From Mesorhizobium sp. SOD10 (lineage in GTDB: Bacteria > Pseudomonadota > Alphaproteobacteria > Rhizobiales > Rhizobiaceae), in assembly GCA_000824805.1 (NCBI GenBank), contig CCNA01000001.1:124001-188000 (forward strand): DNA of 64,000 nucleotides, in the 5' to 3' direction. The position numbers and the translations under genes are program-made. The notes below the pieces were generated by a model that saw only the letters and a list, made by a program, of their open reading frames with translations, was not told where the DNA came from and did not search any database. This document shows, one piece after another, positions 12,603-21,896 of this stretch (within the stretch, counting starts at the first letter, position 1; each line of letters begins with the position of its first letter).

Positions 12603-13775
12603 TTAGAAGTTGCGCTGGAAGCGCACGATGCCACCCCAGCTATTCTTCTTGTCGGCCCTGGTCCAGTTGAAATCATCGACGTCGCCGAACTTGCCGTCGT
12701 GAACATAGTCGACTTCGGTCGTGATCGTGAAGCCAGGAACGATCGTATAAGCTACGTTTGCAGCAACGGCGGCGTTCTTGTCGTCATCAGCCGAAACCTG
12801 GAGGTTGAACGCGGTCTTTTCGTTGAACTTGTAGGTGCCGCCACCCCAGACCGCCCAGTTGCCGCCCCAAGGCTTATAGAAGCCGCGGCCATGCGCGGGG
12901 AGAGCCAAACTGGCATCGTTGAAGTTGTCATCGGTGCCGTAGCCGCCCATGACGAACAACGACAGTTCCTTGGTGACGTTCACGTCGAGGCGAACCTTGC
13001 CGGCAACTTCCTCATAGGAGCTGTCATAAGCGACGACCCCGGTGATCGCGCCCCAGTCGCCCTTGTACTTCAAGCCACCGACGACGTTGGGAACGTAGCT
13101 GTCAATGGTGCCATGAATTGCGGTTGCACCGGTGGTGTCGGAGCCTTCTTCGAGCGAGATCACGCCCGAGAACCCGCTGCCGGCGTCGAAATAGTAGCTG
13201 ACGACATTGGTGTCCTTGATGCCGTAGGGGATGATCGTATCCTGCACGACGTTACCGGCGTAACCGATGAACTGATCGTAAGGCGTCTCATCTTTACCGA
13301 CACGCAGGCCGCCGAGCTGGATCCAAGCGAAGTTCAGCGTAACAGACTTGTTGACGGCCGGATTGTCGACGGCGTCACCAGCCCCATTCACGCCGGCGCC
13401 ATTGCCGAAGTTGAAGCGGGTCTCGGTGTAGGTCTTCAATGTGCCGAGTTCGGTCTCCTGGCCGGTCCAGGTCTTCAGGTTGAAACGGGTGTTTTTCCTC
13501 CAGGTCTTGTTATCGCCGCCGTCTTGTCGATCGATGTCATTAGCGCCGTCGAATGTGCCGACGTCGCCGAAGCCAGCGTCATAGCGGATATAACCGCCGA
13601 TGCGGAGGCAGGTCTCGGTGCCGGGAATGTAGAAGTAGCCGGCGCCGTAGACGTCGCAGATCTTGACGTATTCGGCCGGTTCCGGCTCGGCGACGGTCAC
13701 CGCGTCGGCGGCGCGCGCGCCCGAAACTGCGATCAGGGCCGCAGCGGAGCCGAGAAGAAGGCTCTTGATGTTCAT
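12603..13775 (-). CDS. Alphaproteobacterial outer-membrane porin (Porin_2 family)
   Basis: 390 residues with a signal peptide (MNIKSLLLGSAAALIAVSGARA, cleavage before ADAV) and the family's conserved N-terminal region AEYVKICDVYGAGYFYIPGTE...CLRIGGYIRYD. The alternating aromatic pattern ends in a C-terminal phenylalanine (FQRNF), as in trimeric outer-membrane porins such as Brucella Omp2b and Rhizobium RopA. Lower-GC codon use than the neighbours fits a highly expressed gene. It probably forms a general diffusion pore for small hydrophilic solutes. Confidence 0.92.
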   Translation of the reverse strand: MNIKSLLLGSAAALIAVSGARAADAVTVAEPEPAEYVKICDVYGAGYFYIPGTETCLRIGGYIRYDAGFGDVGTFDGANDIDRQDGGDNKTWRKNTRFNLKTWTGQETELGTLKTYTETRFNFGNGAGVNGAGDAVDNPAVNKSVTLNFAWIQLGGLRVGKDETPYDQFIGYAGNVVQDTIIPYGIKDTNVVSYYFDAGSGFSGVISLEEGSDTTGATAIHGTIDSYVPNVVGGLKYKGDWGAITGVVAYDSSYEEVAGKVRLDVNVTKELSLFVMGGYGTDDNFNDASLALPAHGRGFYKPWGGNWAVWGGGTYKFNEKTAFNLQVSADDDKNAAVAANVAYTIVPGFTITTEVDYVHDGKFGDVDDFNWTRADKKNSWGGIVRFQRNF

Positions 13776-14142
13776 TTTCTTGAATCTCCAGTCAAAGGTT
13801 CAAGACAGGCCTGACATGCCGTTCGGCTTTTGCCACCCCCGTCCCCATCGTTGAAAAAGTCGCGCACCGGCGCCGCTTCTTCGCCTTGGACATGGCTTAA
13901 TCGGCCGTCACGTACAACAGAGATTGTGCCTGAAAGGCGGCTTTTTGAATCTTACGAAGGTCTTGTTGCCCAAATATCACGTCATATATTTGTAAAAGTG
14001 GCACAAATTGCACAATCTATACAATCGAAACACGTAAAGGCGCGAAACGTATCAGATGTGCCAATTATTACAGATTTATGACAATGAGTTTGCCAGCTAT
14101 TTATAAGCCTGGATGAGGAGAGAGACGAATCCGGGGGAAAGG
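13776..14142. other. 367-bp AT-rich intergenic region upstream of the porin
   Basis: No convincing gene is present. The stretch 13920-14105 is markedly A+T-rich compared with the rest of the window and lies upstream of the minus-strand porin, so it most likely holds the porin promoter, leader and regulator sites. I could not pick a -35/-10 pair confidently. The short plus-strand frame at 13830-14081 has no Shine-Dalgarno sequence or family resemblance. Confidence 0.5.
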
Positions 14143-14841
14143 TCAGGACAGGGTGCGGGCGGCGCGGACCACGTCCTCAACCATATCTTCCCTCAGCATC
14201 TCGATCGGGACGCGGCCGTCGAGCTCGGGCGAAGGCCGGCTCAACCAAAACCAGGCGAGCCTCGGATTGGCGATCGCCGAAAGCACGTCGCTGATCCCCG
14301 GAACCGGCCTGCCGTCGACGAACTGCGCCAAGGGGAAGACATGCTTGCGGCCGCCCTTGCGCAGGGCAACCACCTCGCCGCGCCTTTGCCAGCGATGCAG
14401 CGTGGAGCGCGGGATGCGGAGCTTCTCCTCCAGATAGGTCGAGCCGGCGACCTCGCCGGCCCAATCCTCGATCAGCATCGACTGGAGTTCCGCGGCTCGC
14501 TCGGTGATCGGCCTTCCCGTTTCCGGCTTTGGCAACACGCGCTCAAGGGCGGGAACGGATATGGACGAGCCGCCGCTCGCGATCTTCTCTGCCATTATGC
14601 GGAAAAAATCGGAGGCAAGGCCGCTCCACTCGCCCTTGAAGGAACCGACCGCGAGGCGCTGTCCTTGTGGCAGGAAGGGAAGGGCCGCAGCCACATGGCC
14701 GGCGACCTTGCTGGCCGACACCAGCGCCTCGGCGTCCAGCAGGACACCATACTGCATCAGCGCCTGTTGCACGGCTTCGGCCACCAGGCCTGCCAAGGCC
14801 TCTTGTGAAATCCCTTCAGACGGGCTCTGGAATCTGGTCAT
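14143..14841 (-). CDS. Orphan HTH protein with MbcA/ParS-like (DUF2384) antitoxin C-terminus
   Basis: A 232-residue protein from ATG 14841 (a longer TTG-initiated frame reaches 14925). The N-terminal third has no recognised domain. A helix-turn-helix-like segment (EEKLRIPRSTLHRWQRRGE) occupies the middle. The C-terminal part, with NPRLAWFWLSRPSPELDGR followed by VPIEMLRED, resembles the toxin-binding domain of Xre/MbcA/ParS antitoxins, where a W...P...L-G-PIE-L pattern is conserved. No RES-type toxin gene is adjacent. It may be a DNA-binding regulator descended from an antitoxin. Family assignment is by eye. Confidence 0.6.
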   Translation of the reverse strand: MTRFQSPSEGISQEALAGLVAEAVQQALMQYGVLLDAEALVSASKVAGHVAAALPFLPQGQRLAVGSFKGEWSGLASDFFRIMAEKIASGGSSISVPALERVLPKPETGRPITERAAELQSMLIEDWAGEVAGSTYLEEKLRIPRSTLHRWQRRGEVVALRKGGRKHVFPLAQFVDGRPVPGISDVLSAIANPRLAWFWLSRPSPELDGRVPIEMLREDMVEDVVRAARTLS

Positions 14842-15142
14842 GCATCTATCTTGTGGCCCGCGCTCCTCCCCAAGCGCTGGCGGTTGCTGAAAATCTATAG
14901 CGGAAAGCAAAAATCGCGACGACAACAGGCACCGCGGCCCGGCTGCTTGCTGGCTTGCATCTTTACACCCCTGATTGGGCGCGCCGAAATGTCAGTCACG
15001 GAACGCCTCATTTTGCGTTCTAGAAGCCGAACGTGACAGGTCCGCGACAGCCGGCTTTGTTGAAAGGCTGTTGATGGTGACGCAACGGCACGTCTTTCCG
15101 CGGGATTCCGAAGCCAGAATCGTCTTTGCCTGCTCGGTAATT
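14842..15142. other. 301-bp intergenic stretch
   Basis: Lies between the start of the antitoxin-like gene and the end of the PfkB kinase gene, both on the minus strand. It should contain the promoter of the former. I see no gene, strong hairpin or repeat here, and reading frames crossing it are shadows. Confidence 0.4.
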
Positions 15143-16135
15143 CTAAAGCAGCCCGGCCCGCTCGGCCTCGCGGCGCAGGTTCTGGCGCGGGCGCGGGCCG
15201 ATCTGCTGGATCACCAGCCCGGCGGCCAGCGAACCGAGATCGCCGCAATCCTTCAGGCTGCGCCCGCTCGTATAGCCGTATAGGAAGCCGGCGGCATAGA
15301 GGTCGCCGGCGCCGGTCGTGTCGACAAGTTCCTTGATCCTCGTCGCCTCGATGGTGACGGTTTCGTCGCCGCGCACGATCACCGAGCCTTTTTCGGAACG
15401 TGTGACGGCGGCTATTTTGCAATCCTTGCGAATGGCGGCGAGCGCCTCTTCGAAGGAGGCGGTCTGGTAGAGCGATTTGATCTCGTGACTGTTGGCAAAG
15501 ACGATGTCGACGGTGCCCGACCGCATCAGCTCGAGGAACTCGTCGCGGTAGCGGTCGACGCAGAAGGAATCCGACAGCGTCATCGAAACCTCGCGGCCTG
15601 CCGCATGCGCCAGCCTGGCGGTCTGCCGGATCGCTTCCTTGGCGCGCGGCGGATCCCACAGATAGCCTTCGAAATAGGTCACCTTGGCGCCGGCGGCCTT
15701 GTCGGCCTCGACATCCTCGGGGCCAAGTTCGACGCAGGCGCCGAGATAGGTGTTCATCGAACGCTCGCCGTCGGGAGTGACAAAGATCATCGAGCGCGCG
15801 GTCGGCGGTTCGCCCGCGAGCGGCTTGGTGTCGAACGCAACGCCCTGGGCGTGAATGTCATGGGTGTAGATGTCGCCCAGTGCGTCGTTCGACACCTTGC
15901 CGAAGAAGGCTGCCCGCCCGCCGAGACTGGCGACGCCGGCCGCCGTGTTGCCGGCGCTGCCGCCGGAAGCCTCGATCGCCGGCCCCATGCGGCTGTAAAG
16001 CAATTCGGCGCGCCTGGCGTCGATGAGGTTCATCGCCCCCTTGATGATGCCGTTGGTCTCGAGAAAGGCTTCGTCGCACTGCGCGATGATGTCGACAATG
16101 GCATTGCCGATGCAAAGCACGTCATATTCCGGCAT
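15143..16135 (-). CDS. PfkB-family sugar/nucleoside kinase, adenosine kinase-like
   Basis: An ATP-dependent kinase of 330 residues. PfkB hallmarks are the early GNAIVD, the glycine-rich substrate region GGSAGNTAAG (about residues 58-67) and the C-terminal anion hole/catalytic base motif DTTGAGDLYAAGF. Homologues in rhizobia are commonly annotated as adenosine kinase, but ribokinase-like sugar kinases share the motifs, so the substrate is inferred. ATG 16135 is preferred over a TTG 15 nt upstream because GGAG sits at proper spacing before it. Confidence 0.88.
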   Translation of the reverse strand: MPEYDVLCIGNAIVDIIAQCDEAFLETNGIIKGAMNLIDARRAELLYSRMGPAIEASGGSAGNTAAGVASLGGRAAFFGKVSNDALGDIYTHDIHAQGVAFDTKPLAGEPPTARSMIFVTPDGERSMNTYLGACVELGPEDVEADKAAGAKVTYFEGYLWDPPRAKEAIRQTARLAHAAGREVSMTLSDSFCVDRYRDEFLELMRSGTVDIVFANSHEIKSLYQTASFEEALAAIRKDCKIAAVTRSEKGSVIVRGDETVTIEATRIKELVDTTGAGDLYAAGFLYGYTSGRSLKDCGDLGSLAAGLVIQQIGPRPRQNLRREAERAGLL

Positions 16136-16370
16136 CAAAATCTCCGCCAAGGACTGCCCCGGCTATCTGGCATGCCGGCCGGGCGCGGGTCTAGCGACTT
16201 GGCGCTGCTTTGCCTACCCTGAAAATCGTCATCGCCTTCCGTGACGCCGACCTCGGCGCCGATCATTCGCCGGCTGCGGCAGCGTTCGCATCGAACTGGC
16301 CTATATCGACCGTAGCTTTCCCCGCTATGGTTTCGCGGCGATCGAAACATTTCCGCGCCGCCATGGGCTA

Positions 16371-16460
16371 GAAGCAATTCCAGGAAAAATGCGTGGCGGT
16401 TAGGTTCGGCGACCCGCCGTCGCCTTCCGTCCGGAATTGCGCAAAAACAAAGCGGAGCGT
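16371..16460. repeat. Dispersed rhizobial repeat with GCAATTCC / GGAATTGC ends
   Basis: Terminal inverted octamers GCAATTCC (16374-16381) and GGAATTGC (16433-16440) flank a GCGGTT-containing centre, followed by GCAAAAACAAAG. A second, more degenerate copy is at 45671-45740. It occupies part of the 346-bp gap before the EamA transporter; the rest of that gap (16136-16370) shows no gene. Confidence 0.65.
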
Positions 16461-16481
16461 TCCCCGCAACGGAAGGCAGAA

Positions 16482-17384
16482 ATGTCCGAAAAGACCGAAA
16501 TGTCCACCGACCTCGCGCTGCTCGGCGTCCTGGCGGTGCTATGGGGCGCTTCCTATACCTTCATCAAGATCGGCGTCGAGACGATCCCGCCGGTGACCTT
16601 CATCGCCGCCCGGACGCTGATCGCCGGGGCTATTCTCCTCGCTGTCATCCGCTGGCGCGGCCTTGCCATGCCTGGGGATGCGGTGTCATGGCGTCGGTTC
16701 ACCTTCCAGGCCTGTCTCAACAGCGTCGTGCCGTTCACGCTGATCGCCGCCGCCGAGCGCTCGGTCGATGCCGGCCTCGCCACCATCCTCAATTCGACGT
16801 CGCCGATCTTTACCTTCTTGTTGACGGCATTGATCACGCGCCATGAGCCGGTCACGACGCGCAAGCTCGTCGGCGTCGGCGCCGGCATCGTCGGCATCTG
16901 CCTCATCGTCGGCACGCAGGCACTTGGCGGGCTTGGCCATCAATTGTGGGCGCAGCTTGCGATCGTCATCGCGACGGTCTCCTATGCGGGAGCGGCGATC
17001 TTCGGCCGCGGCTTCAAGGGCCTCGATCCGATGATACCCGCCGCGGGTTCGATGCTTTGCGGCGCGGTGATGCTTGTGCCGCTCAGCCTGATCGTCGACC
17101 GGCCCTGGACGCTTGCGCCCTCGGACGCATCGATCCTGGCCCTGCTCGGCCTGTCGGTCTTCTCGACGGCGCTGGCCTTCGTCATCTATTTTCGCCTGAT
17201 CCACACGCTGGGATCGGTCGGCACCACCTCGCAGGCCTATCTGCGAGTGCCGATCGGCGTCGGTATCGGCGCCGTCTTCCTCGGCGAAAGCCTGGGACCG
17301 ACGGCCTGGGCCGGCATGGCCTTCGTCGTCGCCGGCGTCGCGGCGATGACCATTCCGGCACGGCAGGTCAAGCTTGCGCGATAA
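16482..17384 (+). CDS. EamA/DMT-family inner-membrane transporter
   Basis: 300 residues with about ten hydrophobic segments arranged as two EamA repeats. Typical features are LAVLWGASYTFIKIGVETIPP near the start and LGESLGPTAWAGMAFVVAG near the end. The family exports or imports small metabolites such as amino acids and nucleobases; the substrate is unknown. ATG 16482 is chosen over a TTG at 16437 because GGAAGG lies 5 nt before it. The stop codon runs straight into a palindromic repeat. Confidence 0.88.
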   Translation: MSEKTEMSTDLALLGVLAVLWGASYTFIKIGVETIPPVTFIAARTLIAGAILLAVIRWRGLAMPGDAVSWRRFTFQACLNSVVPFTLIAAAERSVDAGLATILNSTSPIFTFLLTALITRHEPVTTRKLVGVGAGIVGICLIVGTQALGGLGHQLWAQLAIVIATVSYAGAAIFGRGFKGLDPMIPAAGSMLCGAVMLVPLSLIVDRPWTLAPSDASILALLGLSVFSTALAFVIYFRLIHTLGSVGTTSQAYLRVPIGVGIGAVFLGESLGPTAWAGMAFVVAGVAAMTIPARQVKLAR

Positions 17385-17468
17385 TGCATGTCGCCCCGCG
17401 TGTGACGCGGTTTTGGGATAACCGACATGCATCGAGACAAAGCCAAAGCGCGTCGACGCGACGCGCTT
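17385..17468. repeat. Palindromic intergenic repeat plus GC-rich hairpin
   Basis: TGCATGTCG (17385-17393) and CGACATGCA (17423-17431) form perfect inverted ends around a GTGTGACGCGGTTTTGGG core, a dispersed element I recognise from Mesorhizobium intergenic DNA. It is followed by a perfect 10-bp hairpin, AAGCGCGTCG-ACG-CGACGCGCTT (17446-17468), that could end transcription of the EamA gene, though no T-run follows. Confidence 0.65.
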
Positions 17469-17535
17469 GGTTGCGTCCGGGAAGAAGCCCGCCTATCTCG
17501 GGGACGTGGTTTCTCGATAAGGGCTTGGACCTGCC

Positions 17536-18231
17536 GTGATCCTAGACGCCGCCCGCGCCGCCGCCAGCCGCCTGTTCTCGCCTGAATTCCGCGTCGTCTT
17601 CCTGAAGACGCTGGGGCTGACGCTGCTCGCTCTGCTGGCGGTTTGGCTCGGCCTGGAGAGCCTGCTCGAATGGCTGGCCTGGCCCTGGCTGCAAACGCTG
17701 CTGCCTGGTCTGCCGTCCTGGGCCGGATGGCTGGGCGGCATCATTGCCGGCATCGTTCTGGCTATGGGATTGGCCTTGCTCGTCGCGCCGGTGACGGCGA
17801 TCGTCGCCGGCCTGTTCCTCGACGATATTGCCGAAGTGGTCGAGCGCACCGACTATCGCAACGACCCGCCCGGCCGCGCCGTGCCGGCGCTGCAGTCGCT
17901 TGTGCTGGCGGTCAAATTCTTCGGCGTGGTGGTCCTCGGCAATATCGTCGCGCTGCTCTTGCTTCTGCTGCCGGGCATCAACATTGCCGCTTTCTTCATC
18001 GTCAACGGCTATCTGCTCGGCCGGGAGTTCTTCGAGTTCGCCGCCATGCGCTTCCGCCCCGAGGCAGAGGCCAAGGCGCTGCGCCGCAAATATGCCGGCA
18101 CGGTGTTCCTGGCCGGGCTGGTCATTGCCCTGTTCCTGGCCGTGCCGCTGCTCAACCTTCTGACGCCGCTTTTCGCGGCCGCCATGATGGTCCATCTGCA
18201 CAAGGCGGTTTCGGCGCGGCTGCCGGTTTAA
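17536..18231 (+). CDS. EI24/CysZ-like integral membrane protein
   Basis: 231 residues starting at GTG 17536, with four to five strongly hydrophobic stretches. The EI24 (PF07264)-type layout shows EFRVVFLKTLGLTLLALLAVW, then DDIAEVVERTDY between membrane segments, and NGYLLGREFFEFAAMR. The family includes the sulfate permease CysZ, but no cysteine-synthesis genes are nearby, so sulfate transport is only a possibility. The stop overlaps the convergent PEP mutase-family gene by 4 bp. Confidence 0.8.
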   Translation: MILDAARAAASRLFSPEFRVVFLKTLGLTLLALLAVWLGLESLLEWLAWPWLQTLLPGLPSWAGWLGGIIAGIVLAMGLALLVAPVTAIVAGLFLDDIAEVVERTDYRNDPPGRAVPALQSLVLAVKFFGVVVLGNIVALLLLLLPGINIAAFFIVNGYLLGREFFEFAAMRFRPEAEAKALRRKYAGTVFLAGLVIALFLAVPLLNLLTPLFAAAMMVHLHKAVSARLPV

Positions 18232-19034
18232 TCGATGTCGCCGCTGCGAAACAGTGCCTGCAGCTTGCCGAACGGCATCGCCGCCCGGGTGAAGCCGAAA
18301 GTGCCGTCCTGCTGGATTTCGCGCGCCGCCGTCTCCAGCATGCCATAGGCGAAATTGGTCAGCCATGGTCCGAGCGAAATGCGTTTGACGCCGGCCGTGG
18401 CAAGGTCGCCGATGGTGAAGCCTGGCCGGGCCATCACATTGACCGGTCGGCTCACCGACGAGCAGATCGTGCGGACCATTTCGACGTCGCCGATGCCGGG
18501 AGCGTAAAGCACGTCGGCACCGGCCTTCTCGAAGGCCTGCAGCCGCTTGATCGTGTCGTCGAGATCGGTCTTGCCCCACAGGAAGTTTTCGGCCCGCGCG
18601 GTGAAGACGAAATCGTGCTTGAGCGCCCGGGCAGCCTCGACCGCGGCCGCGACGCGTTCGGTCGCCAGCGAGAAATCGTAGATCGGGTTGGCGGGGTCGC
18701 CGGTGTGGTCCTCGATCGAGCAGCCGGCAAGGCCGGCGGCTTCGGCCGCGAAAATGGTCTCGGCGGCCTGTTCCGGACTGTCGCCCTTGCCGCGCTCCAG
18801 ATCGGCCGAAACCGGCAGGTCGGTCGCCGCCGTCACCTCGCGGCAATGATGGATCATGGCCTCGAACGTCACGGCGCCGTCCGGCAGGCCGCGCGAGAAG
18901 GCGAAGCCGGCGCTGGTCGTCGCCAGCGCCTTAAAACCGAACGAAGCAAGAAGCTTCGTCGTGCCTACGTCCCAGGGATTGGGCATGACGAAGGTGGAGG
19001 AATGCAGATCGCGAAAAATCTTGCCCTTGTCCAT
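18228..19034 (-). CDS. Isocitrate lyase / PEP mutase superfamily enzyme
   Basis: 268 residues with the (alpha/beta)8 PEP mutase-like fold. The family's conserved strings are seen: NPWDVGTTKLLASFGFKALATTSAG near the N-terminus, the metal-site region SADLERGKG, and GCSIEDHTGDP. Such stand-alone family members cleave or decarboxylate 2-oxo acids or C-C bonds next to a carboxylate (methylisocitrate, oxaloacetate and related acids). The substrate cannot be told here. ATG 19034 is the only good start. Confidence 0.85.
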   Translation of the reverse strand: MDKGKIFRDLHSSTFVMPNPWDVGTTKLLASFGFKALATTSAGFAFSRGLPDGAVTFEAMIHHCREVTAATDLPVSADLERGKGDSPEQAAETIFAAEAAGLAGCSIEDHTGDPANPIYDFSLATERVAAAVEAARALKHDFVFTARAENFLWGKTDLDDTIKRLQAFEKAGADVLYAPGIGDVEMVRTICSSVSRPVNVMARPGFTIGDLATAGVKRISLGPWLTNFAYGMLETAAREIQQDGTFGFTRAAMPFGKLQALFRSGDID

Positions 19035-19113
19035 GGCGGATCCTCAATCGTGATCGGGGTTGTGAGGGAAATCTATCGCGGTCGCTCGAACCGGGCAAAC
19101 GAATGCGTCTGGC

Positions 19114-19977
19114 TCAGAAGCGTTTGGCGTTCTCTGCTGCCAATTTCTCGAAGGCGTCGGAATCCGGCACGTAACGCGACCTTGCCTCCTCCCAGTGATA
19201 GGTGACGGTAACGTCATGCGAAGCAGCCTTCGGCGCCGCCTCGTCGCAGCTTTCACCGCTCGGCTTGGTGACGTCGCTCACCGTCGCCTTGATCGCCGCA
19301 TAAGGTCTTTCGCTGCCGGGCGTCTGGAACGACAGGTCCTGTGTGCGTTTGTAGGCGCAGACATTCTCGTCGAACGTATTGATCTGATCGATAGGCTCGA
19401 AGCGGTCGTCGCGAACGAGGATAAGAATGGTGCTGACATAGCCCTGGTTCGAATTGAAATGCATGCTCATGGTGATGAGGGCATCGTCATCCGGACCGAT
19501 TGCGATCTTGCTAGGATCGCGAAAATAGCTGTTCTGGTCGGTTCCGACATTGACGGCATCGAGCAGCTTCGGCTTGCCCGAAAGATCGTAAAGCGCCAGC
19601 ACCGCAAACCCTTCGGCGCTGTCTTGCGCCTGGCCAAGGTCGAAAAGCATCGTCAGCCGGTCCTTGCCACCGGCCTTGATCGCAAGCACCGCCGCGTTCG
19701 GCAGGCTGATGGTCTCGGGCGGCGAGCCGCCTTGATCGCCGCCAAGGATGTGGCGCACCTCGATGGGCGCGCTTCCCTTGTAAAAACCGTCATCCCCGGC
19801 GGCGAGATCGGGGACGACCATTTTCGCGAGGTCGAGATAGGTGACGGCCTGATGACCGGGAATGGCGCTGTTCAGCTCCGGAAAGCTGACGGCCTGGGCT
19901 TGCGCCGCGGACCAGGCACAGGGCAGCAGCAGGCACGCGAGCAGGAGTCTCGATAAAATGGAAATCACTACAAGCAC
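19114..19977 (-). CDS. Secreted protein of unknown function
   Basis: 287 residues if started at GTG 19977; an alternative GTG at 19968 has better spacing from the GGGG run upstream. A signal peptide is clear (LSRLLLACLLLPCAWSAAQAQA, with AQA before the mature part). The mature protein has a beta-rich look and two cysteines late in the chain (VCAYKR, SCDEAA) that could pair. I do not recognise a family. It stands alone between two divergently spaced minus-strand units. Confidence 0.7.
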   Translation of the reverse strand: MLVVISILSRLLLACLLLPCAWSAAQAQAVSFPELNSAIPGHQAVTYLDLAKMVVPDLAAGDDGFYKGSAPIEVRHILGGDQGGSPPETISLPNAAVLAIKAGGKDRLTMLFDLGQAQDSAEGFAVLALYDLSGKPKLLDAVNVGTDQNSYFRDPSKIAIGPDDDALITMSMHFNSNQGYVSTILILVRDDRFEPIDQINTFDENVCAYKRTQDLSFQTPGSERPYAAIKATVSDVTKPSGESCDEAAPKAASHDVTVTYHWEEARSRYVPDSDAFEKLAAENAKRF

Positions 19978-20030
19978 CCCCCGGAAAAAAGCACGATAGC
20001 ACGGACGCTTAAGGTGCGCAGCCGGTGCTT

Positions 20031-20690
20031 TCAGCGGATCGGCACGAGGCTCGCGAGTTCGCGCATGTCGTCGAACAGGATGCCGCCGGCCGCCGCCAGG
20101 CCGTCACGGTCGGAGAGCGGATCGGCGTGGTAGGAGAACACCCGCATGCCGGCGGCGATGCCCGCCTCGGTTCCCGCGACGCTGTCCTCGATGACGATGC
20201 AGTCGGCCGGCGCGAAGCCCATCGTCCTTGCCGCATGCAGGAAGAGGTCCGGAAACGGCTTGCCGCGGGAAACCATGGTGGACGAGAACATCGCATGCTC
20301 GAACAGCGGCAGGAGCCCAGTCTGGCCGAGCGTGATGTGCATCTTCGACACCCGCGCCGAGGAGGCGACGCAATAGGCGATGCCGGCGGCTCGCACCTTC
20401 TCGATGAAGTCGCCCACATAGGGGATTGCCTCGACGCCGTGCGAAAAAAGATCCGGCAGACCGGCGTTCCAGCGCTCGACGAAGTCGGCGCCAAGCCTGA
20501 TCTCGGTCGTCTCTTCGACCTCTTTCTGCACCGAGGCCATGCTGCGGCCGGAAAAATGCCTGCGGCAATATTCGAATGTGCTCATGAAACCGGCGGCTGT
20601 GAGCCATTCGGCGAGACGTCTGTTGGCAAGGTTTTCTGTGTCGACCAGAACCCCGTCGCAGTCGAAGATGACCAGTTTCGGAACTTGCAT
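20031..20690 (-). CDS. HAD-superfamily phosphatase (phosphoglycolate phosphatase / beta-phosphoglucomutase-like)
   Basis: 219 residues. HAD motif I is FDCDGVLVD with Asp10 and Asp12, motif II VASSA, motif III the lysine in GKPFPD and motif IV VIEDSVAG. A helical cap sits between motifs I and II, so this is a subclass I small-molecule phosphatase. The start codon overlaps the dut stop (TAATG), so translation is probably coupled to dUTPase. A nucleotide- or sugar-phosphate substrate is possible but unproven. Confidence 0.88.
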   Translation of the reverse strand: MQVPKLVIFDCDGVLVDTENLANRRLAEWLTAAGFMSTFEYCRRHFSGRSMASVQKEVEETTEIRLGADFVERWNAGLPDLFSHGVEAIPYVGDFIEKVRAAGIAYCVASSARVSKMHITLGQTGLLPLFEHAMFSSTMVSRGKPFPDLFLHAARTMGFAPADCIVIEDSVAGTEAGIAAGMRVFSYHADPLSDRDGLAAAGGILFDDMRELASLVPIR

Positions 20691-21175
20691 TAAGCGGTGC
20701 CGGTCGATCCGAACCCGCCGGTACCTCGTGTCGTGCCGCCCGCCAGCGCCCGCTCCTCGACCGTGATTTGCGTCACGGCAGCGAAGACGATCTGGGCGAT
20801 GCGCATGCCGCGCGTCACCGCGAAATCCTCGTCGCCGAGGTTGACGAGCAGGACTTTCACCTCGCCGCGATAGTCGCTGTCGACGGTGCCGGGCGAGTTG
20901 AGGACGGTGAGCCCATGCTTGAAGGCAAGGCCCGAGCGCGGCCGCACCTGGCCTTCCATGCCTTCCGGGATTTCCAGCACAAGCCCGGTCGGCACCAGCG
21001 CGCGTTTCCCCGGCAGGATGAGCAACGGCCGGTCTTCCGGCACCGCGGCGCGCAAATCCATGCCGGCGGCGCCCGCGCTCTCATAGGCCGGCAGAGGCAG
21101 GCCTTCGCCATGCGGAAGCCTGACGAAACCGACGGTGGGGCCGATGACGGAGGAAGGATGGACAGCCGTGCGCAT
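20690..21175 (-). CDS. dut: dUTPase (deoxyuridine 5'-triphosphate nucleotidohydrolase)
   Basis: Hydrolyses dUTP to dUMP and PPi, keeping uracil out of DNA. At 161 residues it carries all five trimeric dUTPase motifs: [43 protein letters not shown] and [10 protein letters not shown]. It is the first gene of a two-gene unit with the HAD phosphatase, joined by a 1-nt stop-start overlap. Confidence 0.96.
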   Translation of the reverse strand: MRTAVHPSSVIGPTVGFVRLPHGEGLPLPAYESAGAAGMDLRAAVPEDRPLLILPGKRALVPTGLVLEIPEGMEGQVRPRSGLAFKHGLTVLNSPGTVDSDYRGEVKVLLVNLGDEDFAVTRGMRIAQIVFAAVTQITVEERALAGGTTRGTGGFGSTGTA

Positions 21176-21310
21176 GAGCCTACTCCTATCGGGGCGAATG
21201 CCGATTCGGTCAACTCGGCCGTGACGCTATCCAAGGCTTTCTTTGGGGCGTCACGATGACCTGAAGTGTGTTGAGATTCGGGTCAGGCCTCACCTAAAAC
21301 TGAGCATGCC

Positions 21311-21781
21311 TCAGCGCAGTTCCACCGGCACCACGGTCGTTTCCTTGATCTCCTCCATGACGAAGGAGGCCGAGACATCCGACAGCGGCACCCTGGCGAT
21401 CAGCCGCTGGTAGAGACGGTCATAGGCTTTCACGTCGGCGACACGGGCCCTCAGCACATAATCGAGGTCGCCCGACATGCGGTAGACGCCGGTGATCTCG
21501 GCAAAGCCGGTCACCGCCGCGCGAAATTTCTGCAGCCAGTCCGGATCGTGATTGGACGTACGGATTAGGACAAAAACGGAGAGGCCGACCCCTAGCTTGT
21601 CGGCATCGACCAGCGCGACGCGGCCGGTGATGACGCCATCCTCCTCCAGCCGCTTGACGCGCCGCCAGCAGGCGTTGCGCGACAGCGCCACGCGCTCCGA
21701 CAACTGGTCGACCGAAAGCGTGCCGTCGCGCTGCAGCTCGGCCAGCAATCTTCGATCGATCTCATCGATTTCCGTCGGCAT
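21311..21781 (-). CDS. Lrp/AsnC-family transcriptional regulator
   Basis: 156 residues from ATG 21781 (MPTEIDEIDRRLLAELQRDG), the usual Lrp length. The longer frame to 21925 adds 48 residues without family support. The N-terminal winged helix (LSVDQLSERVALSRNACWRRVKRLEEDGVI) is followed by a RAM/ligand domain containing SGDLDYVLRARVAD. It is divergent from the DUF6356 gene, whose promoter region (115 bp) it shares. The effector amino acid is unknown. Confidence 0.9.
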   Translation of the reverse strand: MPTEIDEIDRRLLAELQRDGTLSVDQLSERVALSRNACWRRVKRLEEDGVITGRVALVDADKLGVGLSVFVLIRTSNHDPDWLQKFRAAVTGFAEITGVYRMSGDLDYVLRARVADVKAYDRLYQRLIARVPLSDVSASFVMEEIKETTVVPVELR

Positions 21782-21896
21782 GTTGGGATGAATGTCCCAC
21801 AAAATGGCAAAAGGCAAGGACGATTTGGGACCGATGAACCAAAGCCGTGTGGCACGATACTCATCATCGGGACTCATCCCGGCAGGAGGGATCACC

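Noticed and set aside
13830..14081. 83-codon plus-strand frame in the AT-rich porin upstream region.
   Set aside because: No ribosome-binding site, no family pattern, and it lies across the likely porin promoter.
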